A stretch of DNA of 9,438 bases from an uncultured Rheinheimera sp. Lineage in GTDB: Bacteria > Pseudomonadota > Gammaproteobacteria > Enterobacterales > Alteromonadaceae. The stretch covers positions 1-9,438 of the forward strand of contig CALTZU010000125.1 of assembly GCA_943913835.1 (NCBI GenBank). The letters are read 5' to 3'. The notes beneath the pieces were generated by a model. That model was given only the letters and a program-made list of their open reading frames with translations, did not search any database and was not told the DNA's origin. Positions 6,235 through 9,438 of the stretch are shown here, in pieces. A program made the position numbers and the translations under genes. Numbering within the stretch: position 1 is the stretch's first letter; each line of letters starts with the position of its first letter.

Positions 6235-6290
6235 GTTTTTACACACTATTAATGTTAGAAAAAATTAATCTAATAAAAACTGCAAAATCT
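6235..6290. other. AT-rich stretch, possible easily melted region
   Basis: About four-fifths A/T. It contains GTTTTTA (6235-6241) and its inverted copy TAAAAAC (6274-6280), and TTAGA (6255-6259) with TCTAA (6269-6273) nested inside. TTTTACACA (6237-6245) differs from a DnaA box at one position. It could be an unwinding element linked to the array 70 bases upstream, an UP-element-like promoter region, or a plain AT-rich spacer. Confidence 0.25.
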
Positions 6291-6306
6291 CCTGCCAGAA
6301 ATATCT

Positions 6307-6352
6307 CTTAGTCTGACTGCCTTGTACCCTTTGGGTGGCGGGGAGTCTGAGG
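6307..6352. other. GC-rich foldable island
   Basis: Inside an AT-rich gap this segment can form a layered hairpin: ACCC (6326-6329) with GGGT (6333-6336), GCC (6319-6321) with GGC (6337-6339), and GACT (6315-6318) with AGTC (6344-6347), with bulges between. AGTCTGA also occurs twice directly (6310-6316 and 6344-6350), allowing an alternative outer pairing of CTTAG with CTGAG. It might be a terminator-like or leader RNA structure. There is no T-tract, and I recognise no known RNA family. Confidence 0.25.
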
Positions 6353-6406
6353 TTTCATATGCTTCATAAATAGGTATCTATCTTTTTTAACTGAGATCTG
6401 CCAGTG

Positions 6407-6419
6407 TAATTACTTGATT
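6407..6419 (-). promoter_or_regulatory. IHF-like binding site
   Basis: The + strand reads TAATTACTTGATT, an exact match to the reverse of the IHF consensus WATCAANNNNTTR. By base counting, a match is expected by chance about once in 65,000 positions per strand, so one in this gap is suggestive only. It lies 40 bases before the DUF4386 start and about 240 bases from the TTATNC array. Confidence 0.35.
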
Positions 6420-6458
6420 AAATTCACTTAAAAACTGCTGCCACTAAAAGGTCCTACT

Positions 6459-7184
6459 ATGAATCCAGCTTTTGAACGCTCACCGCAATTTTATGTTCGC
6501 CTGAGCGGAGTGTTTTATCTGGCCATTATTCTGTTGGGCCTTTTTGGTGAACTGATGGTCAGAGGCTCGCTGGTCGTCCCTGCAGACGCTGCAACTACAG
6601 CGCAGAATATTATGGCGTCATCCTCATTGTGGAGGCTGGGTATAGTAGGGGACTTGTCAATGCAATTGCTGGATATCCCTATTATTGTGCTGTTTTATTT
6701 ACTCTTTAAACGCGTTAATGCCGGGCTGAATCTGGCGGCGACTTTTTTTAACCTGATCCAAACCGCTATGCTGGTGGCCAATAAGTTGCTGTTAGTCATT
6801 CCATTGCTGTTATTAGGTGGTGGGGCCGCAGTTTCTGCATTTTCTTCTGAGCAATTAGCAGCCTGGTCTTATCTTGCGATTCAGTTGCATGGTTATGGCT
6901 TTGGTATAGGGTTAATATTTTTTGCGCTGGCCTGTATGCTGCGTGGTTATCTGATTATTAAATCCGGCTTTTTCCCTGCTTTTATTGGTGTGATGTTAGC
7001 ACTGGCTGGTGTCTGTTATCTGATCAACAGTCTGGCCTTATTGCTGGCACCAGATCTGGCATCGCTGCTTTTTCCCTGGGTGCTGATGCCGGTATTAGTG
7101 GGCGAATTAAGCTTGAGCCTGTGGATGATTATTAAAGGTGTGAATAGGCAGAAGTGGGATCAAAGTACGCAAGTCGCTTCTTAA
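6459..7184 (+). CDS. DUF4386-domain integral membrane protein
   Basis: A 241-residue inner-membrane protein starting at ATG 6459. The ribosome binding site AAAAGG is at 6446-6451, seven bases upstream. Six hydrophobic helices are visible at about residues 14-34, 62-83, 93-120, 137-162, 172-196 and 203-227. The N-terminal pattern (SPQFYVRLSGVFYLAIILLG), the loop with DAATTAQNIMASSSLWRLGI and the helix with LQLHGYGFG-like spacing fit the DUF4386 family, whose function is not known. It stands alone: a 540-base gap precedes it and 210 bases separate it from the propionate regulator. Nothing in its neighbourhood gives it a role. The C-terminal tail (NRQKWDQSTQVAS) is short, polar and probably cytoplasmic. 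Confidence 0.8.
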   Translation: MNPAFERSPQFYVRLSGVFYLAIILLGLFGELMVRGSLVVPADAATTAQNIMASSSLWRLGIVGDLSMQLLDIPIIVLFYLLFKRVNAGLNLAATFFNLIQTAMLVANKLLLVIPLLLLGGGAAVSAFSSEQLAAWSYLAIQLHGYGFGIGLIFFALACMLRGYLIIKSGFFPAFIGVMLALAGVCYLINSLALLLAPDLASLLFPWVLMPVLVGELSLSLWMIIKGVNRQKWDQSTQVAS

Positions 7185-7195
7185 ATTGAAATTGC

Positions 7196-7229
7196 CCTGG
7201 TTACTGTAAATCTGAAGGCATTAACCAGG
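7196..7229. terminator. Hairpin after the DUF4386 gene
   Basis: CCTGGTTA (7196-7203) pairs perfectly with TAACCAGG (7222-7229) around an 18-base loop, 11 bases after the stop codon. No T-tract follows on either strand, so this is a weak terminator candidate or an mRNA 3'-end stabiliser. Confidence 0.4.
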
Positions 7230-7305
7230 AATTCACAGCTCCAACCAGAGTATTTCTAATATCTCTGTCTACAATTCCATACAACTCCTTCTAGAACTCT
7301 AGTCT

Positions 7306-7319
7306 TTATGTCGACATAA
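7306..7319. promoter_or_regulatory. Distal operator palindrome (O1) of the GntR-type propionate regulator
   Basis: TTATGTCGACATAA is a perfect 14-base palindrome with the core TGTCGACA, shared with O2 73 bases downstream. GntR/FCD regulators bind such short palindromes as dimers. The sequence CATAAT (7315-7320) in its right half resembles a -10 box, so binding here might also block a promoter. Confidence 0.7.
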
Positions 7320-7333
7320 TATCTCTTTTTGGC

Positions 7334-7362
7334 TTGACCAAAGTCGATATCAGGCGTAAAAC
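7334..7362 (+). promoter_or_regulatory. Candidate promoter of the prp regulator-prpBC operon
   Basis: TTGACC (7334-7339) as -35, a 17-base spacer, and TAAAAC (7357-7362) as a weak -10. The spacer holds a degenerate operator-like AAGTCGATAT (7341-7350). Transcription would start near 7369, between the two palindromes, so a regulator bound at both could trap it. The -35 is good and the -10 poor. Confidence 0.4.
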
Positions 7363-7379
7363 GTAATTACCTTCTAATT

Positions 7380-7391
7380 ATTGTCGACAAT
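7380..7391. promoter_or_regulatory. Proximal operator palindrome (O2) at the regulator start codon
   Basis: ATTGTCGACAAT is a perfect 12-base palindrome ending three bases before ATG 7395. As I recall, GntR-type PrpR sites in gammaproteobacteria have this same TTGTCGACAA form. The 73-base centre-to-centre distance to O1 is close to seven helical turns, placing both sites on the same DNA face. Confidence 0.72.
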
Positions 7392-7394
7392 CTG

Positions 7395-8081
7395 ATGCTT
7401 GCTACTGAGTTTAAAGAAGCTATTACTGCGGCCGACCGGGTGCTGGTGCAAATTCGCACCGCCATAGTGGAAGGTGAAATTCCTGCTGGTACCAAAATTA
7501 GTGAGCCTGAGCTGGCGCGACGTTATGATTTAAGCCGGGCACCACTGCGTGAGGCCTTAGCGCGTTTAGAGCGTTGTCATTTAATAGAACGCACACCTAA
7601 TGCTGGCGCACGTGTGGTGAAGCTGTCGATTGAAGGTTTACGGTCTTTGTATCAGCTGCGTGAAGAGCTGGAAGGCCTGGCTTGTCGTTTGGCGGCAGAA
7701 CATATGACAGAGCAGGAAATTGCCGAAGTCAGAGCTCTACTCGATCAGCATTTGTCGACACAACGGGTGCGCGAAGGTGAAAGTTACTACCAGGAAGCTG
7801 GCGATGTCGATTTTCATTACCGGGTGATTTTGGGCAGTAAAAATCCTTATTTGATTAATATCTTAAGTGATGAGCTGTATTTTCTGGTGCGGATGTACAG
7901 AGTGCAGCTTGGCATGAATGGACCTCGGGTATCGCGGGCTTTTGACGAACACAAAGCTATTATTAACGCCATTGCCAACCGGGATGGCGAACTTGCCGAC
8001 TTACTGATGCGCCGTCATATCGCCGCATCCAAACGTAATATTGAACAACAGTTACTTCAACAGGGGACTTCACATGGCTAA
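7395..8081 (+). CDS. prpR: GntR-family (FCD/FadR-type) regulator of propionate catabolism
   Basis: A 228-residue transcription regulator. An N-terminal winged helix (about 12-78) carries the GntR pattern IRTAIVEGEIPAGTKISE and the recognition region LARRYDLSRAPLREALARLE. A helical FCD ligand-binding domain (about 85-220) has Asp137, His141, His186 and His208, the usual metal-binding set of this domain. It lies directly upstream of and overlaps prpB by 8 bases, so it probably controls the methylcitrate operon and itself. This is the arrangement known for GntR-type PrpR in Shewanella-like bacteria, unlike the sigma-54 PrpR of enterics. The effector is likely a pathway intermediate such as 2-methylcitrate; that is inference. 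ATG 7395 is the only reasonable start, yet it lacks a recognisable ribosome binding site, since O2 sits where one would be. Confidence 0.85.
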   Translation: MLATEFKEAITAADRVLVQIRTAIVEGEIPAGTKISEPELARRYDLSRAPLREALARLERCHLIERTPNAGARVVKLSIEGLRSLYQLREELEGLACRLAAEHMTEQEIAEVRALLDQHLSTQRVREGESYYQEAGDVDFHYRVILGSKNPYLINILSDELYFLVRMYRVQLGMNGPRVSRAFDEHKAIINAIANRDGELADLLMRRHIAASKRNIEQQLLQQGTSHG

Positions 8082-8967
8082 TGTAAAAAGCGCTGGCGCT
8101 CTGCTTCGTCAGGCAATTAAAGACAATCATCCGTTACAGCTGGTGGGCACTATTAACGCCTACACCGCGATGATGGCTGAGCGTGTGGGTCATAAAGCCT
8201 TGTATTTATCAGGTGCTGGTGTGGCCAATGCATCTTTTGGTTTACCGGACTTAGGCATGACGTCGCTCAACGATGTCTGTGAAGATATCCGCCGTATTAC
8301 CGGTGCTACTGAATTACCATTGCTGGTGGATGCTGACACTGGTTGGGGCGGTGCTTTTAATATTGCCCGTACAGTGAAAGAAATGACCAATGCCGGTGCC
8401 GCAGGTTTTCATATTGAAGATCAGGTAGCGCAAAAACGTTGTGGTCACAGACCCAACAAAGAAATCGTCTCTTTGGAAGAAATGGTTGATCGCGTCAAGG
8501 CGTCAGTGGATGCCAGAACAGACGAGAACTTTTTTATTATGGCGCGCACTGATGCCTTGCAACAACAAGGTTTAGACGCCGCCATCGAGCGCGCTTTAGC
8601 CTGTGAAGCTGCAGGTGCTGATGCCATTTTTGCTGAAGCTGTGTATACGCTGGATCAGTACCAGGCTTTCACCAAAGCGCTGAAAGTGCCGGTGCTGGCC
8701 AATATCACCGAGTTTGGCCAAACGCCGCTGTTTAACAAAGCTGAGCTGGCAGCTGTGGGTGTGGATATGGTGCTCTATCCATTAAGTGCCTTCCGTGCCA
8801 TGAACAAAGCTGCACTGAATGTGTATGAGTCTATTCTGGCCAACGGCGATCAGAAAGCAGTAGTCGACAGCATGCAAACCCGTGCTGAACTTTACGACTT
8901 CCTGAACTATCACAGTTATGAGCAGAAATTAGACTCATTATTTGCCGCAGGCAAAAGCACTAAATAA
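8074..8967 (+). CDS. prpB: 2-methylisocitrate lyase
   Basis: PrpB splits 2-methylisocitrate into pyruvate and succinate, the last step of the methylcitrate cycle for propionate (propionyl-CoA) breakdown in the cytoplasm. From ATG 8074 it is 297 residues, matching E. coli PrpB (296). The superfamily catalytic motif KRCGH is at 121-125 with Cys123. Substrate and Mg ligands include Asp58 (GLPDLG) and Asp86/Asp88 (DADTG), with Arg158 in MARTD. NYHSYEQKLDSLF near 278-290 is the usual PrpB C-terminus. An AGGGGA ribosome binding site at 8062-8067 with six bases of spacing decides the start. An upstream in-frame start at 8041 would only add residues inside the regulator gene. The 8-base overlap with the regulator suggests coupled translation. 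Confidence 0.96.
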   Translation: MANVKSAGALLRQAIKDNHPLQLVGTINAYTAMMAERVGHKALYLSGAGVANASFGLPDLGMTSLNDVCEDIRRITGATELPLLVDADTGWGGAFNIARTVKEMTNAGAAGFHIEDQVAQKRCGHRPNKEIVSLEEMVDRVKASVDARTDENFFIMARTDALQQQGLDAAIERALACEAAGADAIFAEAVYTLDQYQAFTKALKVPVLANITEFGQTPLFNKAELAAVGVDMVLYPLSAFRAMNKAALNVYESILANGDQKAVVDSMQTRAELYDFLNYHSYEQKLDSLFAAGKSTK

Positions 8968-9043
8968 AAAGTTGGGCTGCCAAAAAATAACCACAAGCAA
9001 ACAGCATTCAATCAACAGAACAAATTAAAAACGGAGAGACAAG

Positions 9044-9438
9044 ATGGCGAACGCAAAAGAATTATCAGGCGCAGGCTTACGTGGCCAAATCGCAGGTAAA
9101 ACCGCTTTATCCACAGTAGGCAAAACAGGTTCAGGCCTGACCTATCGTGGTTACGACGTCAAAGACTTAGCCGCTCACTGTGAATTTGAAGAAGTAGCGC
9201 ACCTGATTTTAAAAGGCGAGTTACCCAACCAAGCTGAACTGGCTGCGTACAAAAAACGTTTAAAGGCGATGCGTAACCTGCCACAGGCATTAAAAGAAGT
9301 GCTGGAACGTATTCCTGCTTCTGCTCATCCTATGGATGTCATGCGTACAGGTTGCTCTATGCTCGGCAACTTAGAAACTGAACAGAGTTTTGCCCAGCAG
9401 CAAGATGCGACCGACCGTTTATTGGCGATTTTCCCTGG
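9044..9438 (+). CDS. prpC: 2-methylcitrate synthase, N-terminal part (3' partial)
   Basis: PrpC joins propionyl-CoA and oxaloacetate to 2-methylcitrate, the first committed step of the cycle. The window holds 131 codons from ATG 9044, with a strong GGAGAG ribosome binding site at 9033-9038; the gene runs past the right edge. Signatures in order are GLRGQIAGKTALSTVGKTG, LTYRGYDVKDLAAHCEFEE, VAHLILKGELP, and ASAHPMDVMRTG near residues 98-109. All are closely like E. coli PrpC and distinguish it from ordinary citrate synthase. The catalytic His and Asp of the second half lie outside the window. It follows prpB after 76 bases without an obvious terminator or promoter, so it is probably on the same transcript. 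Confidence 0.95.
   Translation, partial: MANAKELSGAGLRGQIAGKTALSTVGKTGSGLTYRGYDVKDLAAHCEFEEVAHLILKGELPNQAELAAYKKRLKAMRNLPQALKEVLERIPASAHPMDVMRTGCSMLGNLETEQSFAQQQDATDRLLAIFP

Larger units (their letters stand above)
5919..6458. other. 540-base intergenic region between tatD and the DUF4386 gene
   Basis: I see no convincing coding frame here on either strand. The first 75 bases hold two hairpins. About 5991-6120 holds nothing I can name. Then come a periodic TTATNC array (6123-6164), an AT-rich stretch (6235-6290), a GC-rich foldable island (6307-6352) and an IHF-like site (6407-6419), listed separately. A promoter for the DUF4386 gene should lie in the last 120 bases, but I cannot pick one with confidence. 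The gap is much longer than any other in this compact window. Confidence 0.7.

Noticed and set aside
5919..6458. Integron attC site or insertion sequence remnant in the long gap
   Set aside because: I found no paired core sites of the attC type, no terminal inverted repeats with target duplication and no transposase fragment.
7291..7302. Small palindrome CTAGAACTCTAG upstream of O1
   Set aside because: The five-base arms are short, the core differs from TGTCGACA, and it could be chance in AT-rich DNA. It is not listed as an operator.
8041..8073. Earlier start for prpB inside the regulator gene
   Set aside because: ATG 8074 has a strong AGGGGA site and gives the expected 297-residue length. 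The upstream residues do not match PrpB.
8968..9043. Possible promoter or terminator between prpB and prpC
   Set aside because: The 76-base gap shows no stable hairpin and no convincing -35/-10 pair, only the prpC ribosome binding site.

Overview
The window looks like ordinary chromosome of a gammaproteobacterium of the Alteromonadales/Chromatiaceae type. A Rheinheimera-like marine or freshwater genus is my best guess; I have no search to confirm it. The reasons are moderate base composition, the order pabC-mltG-tmk-holB-pilZ-tatD, and a propionate (methylcitrate) operon under a GntR-type regulator instead of the sigma-54 PrpR of enterics. All convincing genes are on the + strand. I see no mobile element, CRISPR array, tRNA or rRNA.

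Left part (1-1345): the C-terminal end of an M1-type metallopeptidase-like protein, followed 2 bases later by a small exported DUF6702-type protein. This unit closes with a strong hairpin plus T-tract, and a second terminator-like hairpin follows just before pabC.

Middle (1407-5918): a tightly packed housekeeping operon. It holds pabC (4-aminobenzoate synthesis for folate), mltG (endolytic murein transglycosylase), tmk (dTMP kinase), holB (clamp-loader delta'), a non-canonical pilZ (type IV pilus factor) and tatD (metal-dependent DNase/hydrolase). The first four genes overlap by 4, 4 and 8 bases, implying translational coupling. mltG, pilZ and tatD use non-ATG starts with good ribosome binding sites. 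The 5' end of pabC looks odd and may carry a frameshift.

Right part: a 540-base gap (5919-6458) separates the operon from a lone six-helix DUF4386 membrane protein (6459-7184). The gap is not empty. It has two hairpins after tatD, four DnaA-box-like TTATNC motifs at an exact 11-base period (6123-6164), an AT-rich stretch, a GC-rich foldable island and a perfect IHF consensus match. A DnaA-binding locus of datA/DARS type is the most interesting reading, but it is an inference from the sequence alone.

The last part (7306-9438) is the start of the methylcitrate operon: a GntR/FCD regulator, prpB (methylisocitrate lyase) and the first 131 codons of prpC (2-methylcitrate synthase). Two palindromes with a shared TGTCGACA core stand 73 bases apart before the regulator and are very likely its own operators. 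They flank a possible promoter.
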